DNA of 64,000 bases from Francisella orientalis FNO12. Lineage in GTDB: Bacteria; Pseudomonadota; Gammaproteobacteria; Francisellales; Francisellaceae. Positions 51,264-61,097 of the stretch are shown one piece after another; position 1 is the first letter of the stretch; each line of letters begins with the position of its first letter. A program made the translations under genes and the position numbers. The notes below the pieces were generated by a model. It ran no database searches. It saw only the letters and a program-made list of their open reading frames with translations, and was not told the DNA's origin. Where the stretch lies: NCBI RefSeq assembly GCF_001042525.2, contig NZ_CP011921.2, positions 620,001 through 684,000 of the forward strand. The letters are read 5' to 3'.

Positions 51264-52343
51264 CTTTTTGGCAGATACTACTGAGTGAATAAATGCTATA
51301 AACAATACTAGTATTCCCATAGAGCCACTAAACCATTCTGGAATATGAATGAATATCTTTAGTAATAGTACAGCTGCTAAAAAACCAATAGCGTAGTGAG
51401 CACCATGTTCTAAATATATATATTTTGCCAGAGTTTTCTTTTCTACAAATAGTATGGTCAGTGATCTTACAAACATTGCACCAATACCAAGACCGATCAT
51501 AATTATGATAATGTTTGCTGTAATAGCGAATGCACCAATTACACCATCAAAACTAAATGATGCATCTATTATTTCAAGGTAAATAAATCCCATTATGCCG
51601 TTGCGAGCAACTGTCGAGCTATCTATATGTGATGTATCAAATATGGAGTTAAGCATACCAATGCTTTCATGTACAACTATGCCCAAAAAGTAAGCAATTG
51701 CTAAACCGCCTTGATAATCAGGTTCTGCATCATAGATGATTATTAAACCAATAAAAATTGCAAATAGAATATATCCACCATTATAATCACGTATTTTTCT
51801 TGTAACCCTATTGTTTTCAACTATAGGTATCCAATGATGACCTTCATTTTCACTGAGAAAAAAGTTCAGAAAAACCATAAGTAAGAAACTACCACCAAAA
51901 CTACAGATATAAGGCATCGAATGCTCTAATATATTTTGATACTGTTGAGGATTGTTTAGAGCAAGTGTAATTACGTTAGCAAAGTTAATACCACTTGTGA
52001 CACTTACCAATAGAATTGGGAATAATAAACGCATACCAAAAACTGCAATTGGTAAACCTAAGTAAATAAAGATTTTTTGCCATTTTTGTGGCATTTGTCC
52101 AAGAATTTTTGCATTTATGACAGCATTGTCAAAACTAAGAGAAATTTCAAGTATAGCCAAAATTAATACGGAGTATATTGTTTCTAATGGAGTAGTTGGA
52201 TAAATAAATATAGCAATACCGATAACCATAAGAGTTACAAAAAAAGAACCATAGAAGTATTTTAAAATTTTCAAAGCGATCAAAAAGTATGTTTTTAACG
52301 AGTAGATTTTAACATATAATGATATTTTACAAGATATTTTCAA
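51249..52343 (-). CDS. DUF475 integral membrane protein (TerC-like)
   Basis: 364 aa with about nine hydrophobic helices. LAILEISLSFDNAVINA and EIIDASFSFDGVIGAFA are twin signature segments of DUF475, a family related to TerC-type transporters possibly handling metal ions. The start is uncertain: TTG 52343 and TTG 52274 or 52283 are possible and none has a good ribosome binding site. The 3' end overlaps the HAD phosphatase gene in convergent orientation. Function is not established. Confidence 0.82.
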   Translation of the reverse strand: MKISCKISLYVKIYSLKTYFLIALKILKYFYGSFFVTLMVIGIAIFIYPTTPLETIYSVLILAILEISLSFDNAVINAKILGQMPQKWQKIFIYLGLPIAVFGMRLLFPILLVSVTSGINFANVITLALNNPQQYQNILEHSMPYICSFGGSFLLMVFLNFFLSENEGHHWIPIVENNRVTRKIRDYNGGYILFAIFIGLIIIYDAEPDYQGGLAIAYFLGIVVHESIGMLNSIFDTSHIDSSTVARNGIMGFIYLEIIDASFSFDGVIGAFAITANIIIIMIGLGIGAMFVRSLTILFVEKKTLAKYIYLEHGAHYAIGFLAAVLLLKIFIHIPEWFSGSMGILVLFIAFIHSVVSAKKLEKQ

Positions 52344-52364
52344 GGTAGTTATATATCGTTAGCT

Positions 52365-52736
52365 TTGTATACGATTATTTTTTTAGGATTATGTTTCTTT
52401 TTATGGCGTAATTTTATGAAAAATAAGGAATATGCTGTAGATGTTGCTCAACGTTCAACGGCAAAATATGATTTAGAGTTGCTAGATGAAACTGTTTGTT
52501 TACGTAAAATGGATGTTAGCTTGAAAATAGGCGTTTAGTTTTTTTATAGAGTATATTCATTCGACTATAACAGTTCATCATCTGATGACAGATTTAGAGG
52601 ATATATAGTAATTAGAAACGGTAGGCTTGATGATATTGTTATATCAGAATTTGAGAAGGCTGATGTTGTTCGAGAAAATATAGTATCTGAACAATTTGAG
52701 GATTCTCAATCACGATCATCAGTACATAAATTATAA
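52365..52736 (+). pseudogene. DUF3301 protein with an in-frame amber codon
   Basis: A reading frame from TTG 52365 to TAA 52734 reads LYTIIFLGLCFFLWRNFMKNK, YDLELLDETVCLRKMDVSLK, TAG at 52536-52538, then FFYRVYSFDYNSSSSDDRFR GYIVIRNGRL. The LLD(E/Q)TV.L and RxYxFxY(S)...D(R)(Y/F)xG patterns are those of DUF3301, a small single-span gammaproteobacterial protein of unknown role. A single nonsense codon splits it, and no strong start is visible. It diverges from DUF475. Confidence 0.72.
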
Positions 52737-52758
52737 ACTTTGATGAAGAAGGAAAATT

Positions 52759-53469
52759 ATGATTATTCATTTACACCAATTACCAAGGTTAAAAGGCAGA
52801 AATTATAGCTGTAGTCCTTTTTGTTTAAAACTTGAATTATATTTAAAAGCCACAGATTTAAGTTATCAGAATCATTTTAGTTTGGAGTTTAATAAGTCAC
52901 CAACAGGTAAGATACCATATATAGAGACTATGGGGAAGAAATTTGCTGATAGCAATCTCATTATCGAAATGTTGGATAAGCAAAATCATAATAATTTGGA
53001 TGAGCATCTAAATTCTGAGCAAAAAGCCATATCTACAGCATTTATAAGACTATGTGAGGATAGCTTGTATTGGGTTGGAGTATATAGTCGTTGGGCTGAT
53101 AAAGGTAATTATACATGGAGGAAGGATTTTCTAGAATCCACTAAACTACCAAAGGCCATGGCAAGTATAGTTTATCCTGTTGCAAAGAGAAATATTCTGC
53201 GCCAATTAAAGGCTGCTGGTGTTACAAACCTAACCAATAATGAAATTTATTCAAAAGCTGAGCGTGATTTAAAGGCTATAGCAGATTATTTGGGTGAAAA
53301 AGAGTATTTCTTCAATTCTAAGCTATCATTAGTAGACTTGGTAGTGTTTAGCTTTCTAATTAATATTGCTGACGGCAGTTGTGGGCGAAGACTGCAGAAC
53401 TTTTTGGTTAGTCTTAAACTTGATAATTTTATTAAAAATATGCAAGAATCATTTGAGCTTGATTTTTAA
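52759..53469 (+). CDS. Glutathione S-transferase-like protein, metaxin/Fax type
   Basis: 236 aa. The N-terminal thioredoxin-like fold (GRNYSCSPFCLKLELYLKAT and KSPTGKIPYIETMGKKFADS) is of the GST/metaxin type. The C-terminal helical domain follows (SLVDLVVFSFLINIADG). The SxSPFCxKxE opening is typical of Fax/metaxin GSTs. An AGAAGG ribosome binding site lies ten bases upstream of the ATG. Catalytic function is unknown. It is 22 bases after the DUF3301 remnant, possibly one unit. Confidence 0.82.
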   Translation: MIIHLHQLPRLKGRNYSCSPFCLKLELYLKATDLSYQNHFSLEFNKSPTGKIPYIETMGKKFADSNLIIEMLDKQNHNNLDEHLNSEQKAISTAFIRLCEDSLYWVGVYSRWADKGNYTWRKDFLESTKLPKAMASIVYPVAKRNILRQLKAAGVTNLTNNEIYSKAERDLKAIADYLGEKEYFFNSKLSLVDLVVFSFLINIADGSCGRRLQNFLVSLKLDNFIKNMQESFELDF

Positions 53470-53594
53470 TCTACTCACCTACTTTTCTACTAAGTAAGTA
53501 GTACTTTAAAGAATAATAATTTAACACGATTTGCTGTTTGACTAGTTCAAATAGCTTTAAAACGGCTTGCCGCTAATATGAGGAGGATATGTAA

Positions 53595-55088
53595 GTGCAG
53601 CATATAGAAGCAAAACACAGAACGAAATATTTTATTTCACTGTTTTTATTGCAATTATTTGAAAGGTTCAGTTTTTTTGGTTTCTTTTATATCTTAATAT
53701 TCTTTTGCATAAATAAGTTAAATCTTACAGAGTCGTATGCTTCAATATTTGCAGGTTCTTTTACTGCTCTTTGTTATGTTTTAAGCTCATTAGGGGGCTT
53801 TATTTCTGATAAAGCTTTAGGTGTTAGAAGAACCTTAATAGCTGGTGGTATCTGTTTACTATTAGGTTATTCATTATTAGCAACCAGTGATATGCTAATG
53901 AATTTTTCGATTTATATTGGATTGGCAATGATTATTGTTGGAGCATGTTTATTTGTGCCAATGACTTTAAACAGTGTGTCTAGATTATATGCAGGAGATC
54001 CAGCAAAGTTAGATTCTATATATACTTATTTTAATATGGCTAACAATATTGGGGCATTATTAGGTGCTATTTTAATACCTTATTTAAGTAGTGCAGATTC
54101 ATGCGGTTTAGAAAATAGACATTATGGAATTGCTTTAGGGGTGTGCGCTTGTGGAGTGTTATTAGCTCTTGGCAATATATTTATGAATAAGAAATTATTT
54201 TCAACAATAGCTGCGCCAGTTGGTAAAAAAACACTTAGTTTTCAGCAGTTAGTTTTAGCTATAATAGGTATAATATTTTTTGTATCAGTAGTTACTGGAT
54301 TACTTTATTTTAGTATTCTAATTATCATCGTGCTGGTTTTAGCAGTAGTTATGATTGTTGGTTATTTTATAAATATTACTTTTCAGCAGAATAAAGAGTA
54401 TCGTTTGAAAATGTTACTTTTATTAGTATTTATATTTTACGCAACAATATTTTTTATGACCTATGCTCAAAAAACAACGTCATTTTTCTTATTTAATGTT
54501 CATCATGTAGATTTGAATGTTTTAGGTATTAAGCTAAATTCACAAACTGTACCTGGGCTTTTAAATACGTCAGGAATTTTAATTTTCTCTCCAATTCTTG
54601 CTATATATTTTAACAAGATAGGTGATAGATTAAGATCAACTAGCAAGTTTGCTTTATGTTTATTATTTGCTGGTATATGTTATGCGTTCTTGTACTTTGT
54701 GTGCATATTTAATAATCCTTCTTCAAAAGTGTCATTTTGGTGGGAAGTAGTAGCCGTTGGGGTATTTTTTTCATGGGCTGAGATTATGGCAACAGCTGTT
54801 GGTTTATCTTTGATAACTCAACTTGTTCCTACTAAGGTAAGAGGCTTTTGTATGGGAATGTGGTTCTTAACTTGGGCTGTTGGGATCAAGCTTGGTGCAT
54901 ACGTGGCTTCGCTTTATGCTAGTAAAGATTTAGCCAACTCTAAAAGCGCTCTACTAGTTGGTCAAGCTAAAATTAATAGCTATTTGGGATATGAGAATTT
55001 GTTTATGTGGATAGCTATAGTTACTATAGTTGTAGCTTGTTCACTTCTAGTTTTAAAAAATAAAATTAATAATGTAATTTATAAATAA
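53595..55088 (+). CDS. POT-family proton-coupled oligopeptide transporter
   Basis: 497 aa with 12-14 helices. LQLFERFSFFGFFYILIFF at the first helix is the PTR2 signature; the classic ExxER proton-coupling motif reads QLFER here, so the first Glu is Gln. TYFNMANNIGALLGAIL is the second family signature. The gene starts at GTG 53595 with a GAGGAGG ribosome binding site nine bases before. Members import di- and tripeptides. Next downstream is alr, 12 bases away, probably in one operon. Confidence 0.9.
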   Translation: MQHIEAKHRTKYFISLFLLQLFERFSFFGFFYILIFFCINKLNLTESYASIFAGSFTALCYVLSSLGGFISDKALGVRRTLIAGGICLLLGYSLLATSDMLMNFSIYIGLAMIIVGACLFVPMTLNSVSRLYAGDPAKLDSIYTYFNMANNIGALLGAILIPYLSSADSCGLENRHYGIALGVCACGVLLALGNIFMNKKLFSTIAAPVGKKTLSFQQLVLAIIGIIFFVSVVTGLLYFSILIIIVLVLAVVMIVGYFINITFQQNKEYRLKMLLLLVFIFYATIFFMTYAQKTTSFFLFNVHHVDLNVLGIKLNSQTVPGLLNTSGILIFSPILAIYFNKIGDRLRSTSKFALCLLFAGICYAFLYFVCIFNNPSSKVSFWWEVVAVGVFFSWAEIMATAVGLSLITQLVPTKVRGFCMGMWFLTWAVGIKLGAYVASLYASKDLANSKSALLVGQAKINSYLGYENLFMWIAIVTIVVACSLLVLKNKINNVIYK

Positions 55089-55100
55089 TGTGGTAAATTT

Positions 55101-56198
55101 ATGAATATTCTAAAAGTTAGTAAACAAACTTTGAGAAATAACATTAAGATTATTCGAGAGTATGTTGGCAACGCTAAGATATGTTTTCCTATTAAGGCAA
55201 ATGCTTATGGACATGGTATTGAAGAGATAGTAGAAAATACGCATGATTTAGTTGATTTTTTTGCAGTGGCTAACTCTTTAGAGGCTTTTAGAGTTACTGC
55301 TATTACTAAAAAGCCCGTGCTAGTATTTGGAGTAATATACTATGAGTATCTTGAAAAAATGGTCTCTGAAAATATTAGAGTTAGTATTCAGGATCATGAT
55401 GATATTGAAAAGTTAGAGCAAATAGCAAAAGAGCTTAATAAAAAGATATATGTTCATGTTAATGTAAATACTGGCATGAACCATATGGGTGTTTGTTGCA
55501 ATGATGTTTGTAGAACTATAAAGAGAGTTTATGATTCTAAATGGATTATACTTGAGGGTGTATATAGCCATTTGGCATGTGCTGATAATAGAGATCATCC
55601 AACTAATGTTAAGCAGAAAAAAAGATTTTCAGAAATTGTTGATTATGCTAAAGAGTTATCTCAAGACATAATTTGTCATCTATCGAATTCTTATGGCTTT
55701 CTCGGTGACAAAGAAATTTGTTACGATATGGTTAGGCCTGGAATCCTTATTTATGGTTTTCTTCCAGAGTTTTATGTTGAAAGATCAATTAGAGAAATAA
55801 AACCTATCGCAAGGTTATTATCAAAAGTAGTTAAGATAATTGAATTAGAAGAGAGTGATGGAGTGGGCTATTCTATGATATACAGAGGTTTCGATGGCGA
55901 AAAAGTTGCAGTGATCCCTATTGGTTATGGTGATGGATTTCCAAGAGAACTTGGAGATCGAGGTTTTGTTAATATTGATAATGTAATGTATCCAATTGCT
56001 GGTAGAATGAGTATGGACGGTTTGACAGTCTCATTAGGTCATAATGAGCATAATGTTAAAGTTGGAGATGTTGTAGAGTTAATATCTGATATTCCACGCA
56101 ATAGGAACAGTGCTTTTTTAATGGCTAAACAAGTCAACATCATTGAGTATGACATCATGAGTACGCTAAATGATAGAATTATAAGAGAGGTTATATAA
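55101..56198 (+). CDS. alr: Alanine racemase
   Basis: 365 aa PLP enzyme converting L- to D-alanine for peptidoglycan. The PLP lysine is Lys32 in PIKANAYGHG. The Tyr-containing segment VGYSMIYRG and the catalytic C-terminal region IAGRMSMDGLTV are present. It lies 12 bases downstream of the peptide transporter, consistent with feeding of peptide-derived alanine. Length is normal. No ribosome binding site stands out. Confidence 0.95.
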   Translation: MNILKVSKQTLRNNIKIIREYVGNAKICFPIKANAYGHGIEEIVENTHDLVDFFAVANSLEAFRVTAITKKPVLVFGVIYYEYLEKMVSENIRVSIQDHDDIEKLEQIAKELNKKIYVHVNVNTGMNHMGVCCNDVCRTIKRVYDSKWIILEGVYSHLACADNRDHPTNVKQKKRFSEIVDYAKELSQDIICHLSNSYGFLGDKEICYDMVRPGILIYGFLPEFYVERSIREIKPIARLLSKVVKIIELEESDGVGYSMIYRGFDGEKVAVIPIGYGDGFPRELGDRGFVNIDNVMYPIAGRMSMDGLTVSLGHNEHNVKVGDVVELISDIPRNRNSAFLMAKQVNIIEYDIMSTLNDRIIREVI

Positions 56199-56274
56199 TA
56201 GCTAAAGTATTTACAAGGAAGGTCATTCACAGTAAACTCATAATTACATTAATAATTTTAAATTAAAGGATAAC

Positions 56275-57885
56275 ATGGAAAAGAAAAGTCTTTCCACCCT
56301 TAGCTTAGTAGCTATGGGTGTTGGTGCTATTATGGGATCAGGATGGATGTTCGCAGCTCAGTATACTTCTCAAGAAGCTGGGCCAGGATCTATTCTTTCT
56401 TGGATAGTTGGTGCTATTTTAATGGTCTTTATAGCTTTAGTATTTGCTGAGGTTTGTTCAATTGTACCTGTTGAGGGATCTACCTCTCGTATTCCTCATA
56501 TTACACATGGAACTATGACAAGCTATATGTTTGCATGGATTACTTGGATATCATACTTAGTTTTGGCACCAATAGAAGTTCAAGCCGTTATTCAATATTT
56601 AGCCGTATTTTATCCTTCGCTTATCGATGCTAGTAGAGATGGTGCTTTGTCGATGGCTGGATTACCTTTAGCGATAATCTTTCTTTTAGGATTCTGTGTT
56701 ATTAATTTTTATTCACTTAAATGGTTAGCAAAAATTAATAATATTGTTACTTTGTTTAAAGTTGCTGTACCAATATTCATATCTATTGTATTTATTATTT
56801 TTTGTTTTTCATTACCAGCTTTAAAGGATGTAAAGGCTGAAGAGTTATCATTTATGCCATTTGGCTTTAATGGTGTATTGGCTGCAGTTTCGGTTGGTGG
56901 TATTGCCTACGCGTTTACTGGTTTTAAAACTATTGTAGAATTAGCAGGTAGTACAAAAAATCCTAAGAAATCAATTCCAGTAGCAACGGTCGGAGCCGTT
57001 TTGATTTGTTTGGTTATTTTTCTATTTTTGCAGGCGGCTTATTTATTGGTGATGTCAAAATTTGTGCATAACAATGATTGGCAAGGTGTTGTCATGCCAG
57101 GGGCTACTTCATCTGGTTTTGGACCATTTGCTGTGATGGCTCAGAGTTTTGGAGTTAAGTGGGTTATGTATCCATTGTACTTCGGAGCTATAGTTTTCCC
57201 ACTTATGGCTGGTTTAATTTACTTTAGTATTGCAATGAAGTCGTTAGGTGCAATGGTACATAATGGTTATCTACCAAGTATTTTAGGAAAGTTAAGTCCA
57301 ATTATGCAAAAACCAATTTATGCTATTGGTCTTAATTTCTTGATAGCTTTAGTTATGTTTGCACCATTTCCTGGTTGGAAGGAAATGGCTACTTTCTTAA
57401 CATCTTTGATAGCTCTTACATATATTACTGGTCCAACATCTACTATGGCACTTAGACATCATTTACCTGATATGCATAGACCATTTAGGCTTAAAGGTGC
57501 TTATTTATTATCAACTTTAGGTATGTTTGCAGCTACTTTAGTATTTTTATGGAGTGGTTGGGCAATAGTTTCAAAGGCGGGTATTGCTTTAATTATTGCT
57601 TTGGTTATGCTTGGTGTTTATAGAACTTTTAGAAAGGATAGGTCAGAAGAGATTCATTGGAATCTTAGAGAATCTATATGGTTCTGGATATATATAGTTT
57701 TAGTAACATTAGTTTCATACTTTAGTTCATTTGGGGGAACTGGAGATTTTGATTTATACTGGAGTTCAGCAATAATTCTTGTGATCAGTTTTATTGTTGT
57801 TACTATTGCAAAAAATCTATGCTTACCAGCGGAAGATATGCAAGAAGGAATCAAAAAAGTGGTCAGTGATGATAATTATATCTAA
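56275..57885 (+). CDS. APC-superfamily amino acid permease
   Basis: 536 aa, about 12-14 helices. The opening LVAMGVGAIMGSGWMFAAQY is the APC helix-1 substrate-binding glycine motif, and VGGIAYAFTGFKTIVELAGS TKNPKKSIP is the helix-6/loop consensus. It resembles glutamate/aspartate or GABA-type permeases, but substrate cannot be set from sequence. An AAGGAT ribosome binding site is at the ATG. It follows alr and precedes pheA. Confidence 0.85.
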   Translation: MEKKSLSTLSLVAMGVGAIMGSGWMFAAQYTSQEAGPGSILSWIVGAILMVFIALVFAEVCSIVPVEGSTSRIPHITHGTMTSYMFAWITWISYLVLAPIEVQAVIQYLAVFYPSLIDASRDGALSMAGLPLAIIFLLGFCVINFYSLKWLAKINNIVTLFKVAVPIFISIVFIIFCFSLPALKDVKAEELSFMPFGFNGVLAAVSVGGIAYAFTGFKTIVELAGSTKNPKKSIPVATVGAVLICLVIFLFLQAAYLLVMSKFVHNNDWQGVVMPGATSSGFGPFAVMAQSFGVKWVMYPLYFGAIVFPLMAGLIYFSIAMKSLGAMVHNGYLPSILGKLSPIMQKPIYAIGLNFLIALVMFAPFPGWKEMATFLTSLIALTYITGPTSTMALRHHLPDMHRPFRLKGAYLLSTLGMFAATLVFLWSGWAIVSKAGIALIIALVMLGVYRTFRKDRSEEIHWNLRESIWFWIYIVLVTLVSYFSSFGGTGDFDLYWSSAIILVISFIVVTIAKNLCLPAEDMQEGIKKVVSDDNYI

Positions 57886-57953
57886 ATAAATATTTCTATC
57901 TTATTATTTCATAATGTATTATATTGTTTAGACAAGCTTATTAATAACATATT

Positions 57954-58796
57954 ATGATTAAAGTATCTTTTCAGGGTGAGCATGGAGCTTACTCTGAGCA
58001 GGCAATAACTAGTTTTTTAAATCAACAAAATATCAAAGATTTTCAGACTATTCCATGTTTCTCATTTTCTGAAGCTATTGAATACACAATAACTGGTAAG
58101 TCAAATTTTGTCATGATCCCTGTTGAAAACTCATTAGCAGGATCTGTTGTACCTGCTAATGATGAGTTAATCAAAAGTAATTTAAAAGTAAAAGCTGAAG
58201 TAGTATTAAAAATTAAGCATTGCTTAATGGGATTAGAAGGGGTTCAGTTTTCTGATGTCAAAAGTGTAATATCTCATCCGCAAGCACTATCACAATGCTC
58301 AACAAGTCTTAATAAATTAAAGCTTGTTCCAGAAGCATTTGTTGATACTGCAGGAGCGGCAAAGTATATTTTTGAAAAAAATATAAAAGAACATTTAGCA
58401 ATAGCTGGGGAACTTGCTGCAAAAACATACGGATTAAAGATTTTCCAAGAGGAGTTTGAAGACGAGCACTTTAATTATACACGTTTCTTATTAATGGGAT
58501 ATGATGATATCCAGCTCGACTCGGATAACAATAAATATAAAACAACATTAATTTTTTCTGTTGAAGATAAGTCAAATGCACTTGTAAATACTTTGAATGT
58601 ATTTGGTAAACATAATATTAATCTTACAAAAATAGAGTCTAGACTATCAAGAAATAGAGCTTGGAATTATCTGTTTTTTATAGATATTGAGGGATCTGAG
58701 GATGATGAAAATGTTCAGAAAGCTTTATTAGAAGTACTTAAGAAGAGCACTTTCTTAAAAGTTTTAGGTTCATACAAGAGTTATCATTATAATTAA
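57954..58796 (+). CDS. pheA: Prephenate dehydratase
   Basis: 280 aa monofunctional enzyme making phenylpyruvate for phenylalanine synthesis. The PDT domain has FQGEHGAYSEQAI and the catalytic TRF motif NYTRFLLMG. A C-terminal ACT domain for Phe feedback starts about residue 195, but the usual ESRP reads ESRLSRN. It lacks the chorismate mutase part of the E. coli protein. The stop overlaps the first ATG of the nucleotidase gene by one base. Confidence 0.93.
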   Translation: MIKVSFQGEHGAYSEQAITSFLNQQNIKDFQTIPCFSFSEAIEYTITGKSNFVMIPVENSLAGSVVPANDELIKSNLKVKAEVVLKIKHCLMGLEGVQFSDVKSVISHPQALSQCSTSLNKLKLVPEAFVDTAGAAKYIFEKNIKEHLAIAGELAAKTYGLKIFQEEFEDEHFNYTRFLLMGYDDIQLDSDNNKYKTTLIFSVEDKSNALVNTLNVFGKHNINLTKIESRLSRNRAWNYLFFIDIEGSEDDENVQKALLEVLKKSTFLKVLGSYKSYHYN

Positions 58797-58807
58797 TGGA
58801 AATAATT

Positions 58808-60373
58808 ATGAAAAAAATATTTAGTTTTATAATAATTTTTTTTAGTGTTGTTTTTGGATATACTCAAGATGATATAACAGTTTTATCTTTAAATGACTTT
58901 CATGGTCAAGTTGAGCCCAATAAAGACATGGTTGGAGCAGCAAAGATAGCTAGTTTTATTGGTGATTACAAAAAAACACATCCGAACTTAGTAGTTGTAG
59001 CAGCAGGAGATAATTATCAAGGTACTGGCATATCAAATATCTCACATGGTAATGTTGTCAATGATTTCTTTGATTATATGGGAGTTAAGTACTCTGCTGT
59101 AGGTAATCATGATTTTGATTATGGTCAAAAGTGGTTTAAGCATTGGTATGAAAAGAATGGTATCAGATTTTTAGCTGCAAACATTAGTTATAAAGATGAC
59201 TCGCTATTCGATTATTTTTATAGAAAATATACAAGTCAGGATTCTTTGGCTTATATTAAGCCATTTGGTTATGAAACATTGCCTAGTGGTAAAACAATAT
59301 ACTTTATAGGATTAGCGACTCTAGAAACCGCTAAAACTACAGCAGAGAAAAATATTTCTAATCTTAAATTCACAGATCCTGTTACAAGTGCTAACAAATG
59401 GGTTAAATATATAAGTAACTATAATATGCATAATCTCCCAAAACCGGATACGATAGTTTTACTTACACATATTCCTGCTGATCAACAAAACTCTGAAGTC
59501 TTTTTCACAAAGAGGGCTGATTTAGGCGATGAGTCAGAGATATATGCAGTAGTAAATGGCGTTGATGGTATTTCAGCTGTATTGACTGGACATAGCCATA
59601 AATTTGTTAATGGTATTAAAAATGGCGTTGTAGTAGAGCAAGGAGAGAGTCAAGGTAAGGATATAAGTGTCTTGCACTATGATTGCCACACATCAGATGT
59701 ATGCAAGGTAACTCTAGAGGTTATTAATTTAGCACAAGCAACAAAAAATCTTGAGCCAAATAAGGATGTTAACAATATACTAGCTAAGTATAATAACTCT
59801 GTCAAAGCCGAGCTTGATAAGGTCATAACTAATGCCCCTAGAGAGTTGTCAGATGAAGCTCAAGATGGTTATTATAATATTCCCTTAACATATACACTAG
59901 CAAATATCATCAAGGGTCAAACAGCTTCTGATTTAGCGCTCGTTAATTCACATGGTGTTAGAAGATCTCTACCTCAAGGTGATATTACTTATGGAATGAT
60001 CTATGAAACAATACCTTTTGATAATATGGTTGTTACATTAGATATCAAAGGCAGTGATTTGCTTAAGCTTATTGAGCATAGTATACAGTCACTTGGAGAT
60101 AAACAAGTAGGAGTGCTTGCAGGATTGAAAGTTTCATTGGATAGCGCTGGTAATATAAAAGATGTCTTAATAGATGGTAAACTATTAAATGAAAAGCAAA
60201 CATATAAGCTTGCAACGATTGATTTTTTAACTACAGGTGGTGATGGTTTTGTATTTGATAATATTAAAAATTATAAAGACAGTAATATTACGATAAGAGA
60301 TATGATAGCGGATTATTGGTCAAAAAATAGTGCAGATATTGCTCAAGGTTGGCAAAATATAGTAGTAGAATAA
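58808..60373 (+). CDS. Periplasmic 5'-nucleotidase family protein
   Basis: 521 aa with signal peptide MKKIFSFIIIFFSVVFGYTQ. Metal-site motifs of the UshA/NadN family are clear: LSLNDFHGQVEP, AAGDNYQG, VGNHDFDYG, THIPADQ and GHSHKFVNG. The C-terminal nucleotide-binding domain includes NSHGVRR and TTGGDGFVFDN. It should hydrolyse nucleotides in the periplasm, feeding nucleoside salvage. ATG 58808 is preferred over 58796 because it gives a clean signal peptide. Its stop lies one codon before the next gene. Confidence 0.9.
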   Translation: MKKIFSFIIIFFSVVFGYTQDDITVLSLNDFHGQVEPNKDMVGAAKIASFIGDYKKTHPNLVVVAAGDNYQGTGISNISHGNVVNDFFDYMGVKYSAVGNHDFDYGQKWFKHWYEKNGIRFLAANISYKDDSLFDYFYRKYTSQDSLAYIKPFGYETLPSGKTIYFIGLATLETAKTTAEKNISNLKFTDPVTSANKWVKYISNYNMHNLPKPDTIVLLTHIPADQQNSEVFFTKRADLGDESEIYAVVNGVDGISAVLTGHSHKFVNGIKNGVVVEQGESQGKDISVLHYDCHTSDVCKVTLEVINLAQATKNLEPNKDVNNILAKYNNSVKAELDKVITNAPRELSDEAQDGYYNIPLTYTLANIIKGQTASDLALVNSHGVRRSLPQGDITYGMIYETIPFDNMVVTLDIKGSDLLKLIEHSIQSLGDKQVGVLAGLKVSLDSAGNIKDVLIDGKLLNEKQTYKLATIDFLTTGGDGFVFDNIKNYKDSNITIRDMIADYWSKNSADIAQGWQNIVVE

Positions 60374-60376
60374 TTG

Positions 60377-61045
60377 ATGTCATATAAAGTTGATATAGTC
60401 TATAAAAATGTTAAAAATCTTAAAATCTCTTTGAGCAAAGATGGTTTAATTACGGTAGTTTCACCAAAAGGTATTACAAAAAAAGAAATTTTAGAGTTAT
60501 TGAAAACAAAGAAAGCATGGATAGATAAACAAACTCAAAGATTGCAGAACAATCAAAGATTTGACTACTATAATTATAGTTTGAATGATGGTGATCTTAT
60601 TTATTTTTTAGGTAGAGAGTATCCTATCCGAGTTATTCAATCAAAGCATAATGTAGTTAATTATTATGATGATTATATTGAATTTCTGTTAAATCCTAGT
60701 GTTATCAGTAATAGAGAGTTTAAATTACAACTGCTAGAAGAGTTTTATAGAGATCAGGCAGATATTATTTTCAATAATCTAGTGGCAAAGTATTTAAAAA
60801 TCACTAATCAAGAAATCAACAGAGTAACTATTAAAAAAACAAAGACTCGTTGGGGATCATGTAATTATATCAAAAAGACAATTAATCTAAACTTTAACCT
60901 TATATTAAGAGATATAGAAGCTATAGAATATGTGGTATTACATGAAATAGCTCATTTAACGCATCCAAATCATTCAAAAGAATTTTATAACTATATTTCA
61001 TGCTATATGCCTGATTGGAAAGTTAGAGAAAAAAGATTAAAATAA
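60377..61045 (+). CDS. YgjP/DUF45-type zinc metallopeptidase
   Basis: 222 aa. The SprT/YgjP-like M48 region has TRWGSCNYIKKTINLNFNLI and the zinc site HEIAHLTHPNHSKEF (HExxH...H) near residue 193. The DUF45 family is found across bacteria and is probably an intracellular protease. The start is ATG 60377, with TTG 60374 one codon earlier. It directly follows the nucleotidase gene. Confidence 0.88.
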   Translation: MSYKVDIVYKNVKNLKISLSKDGLITVVSPKGITKKEILELLKTKKAWIDKQTQRLQNNQRFDYYNYSLNDGDLIYFLGREYPIRVIQSKHNVVNYYDDYIEFLLNPSVISNREFKLQLLEEFYRDQADIIFNNLVAKYLKITNQEINRVTIKKTKTRWGSCNYIKKTINLNFNLILRDIEAIEYVVLHEIAHLTHPNHSKEFYNYISCYMPDWKVREKRLK

Positions 61046-61097
61046 GATATAATTTAAGTGGTTTTATTGTTTTATTTCAGCTTTCTGGAGGAGTTTT

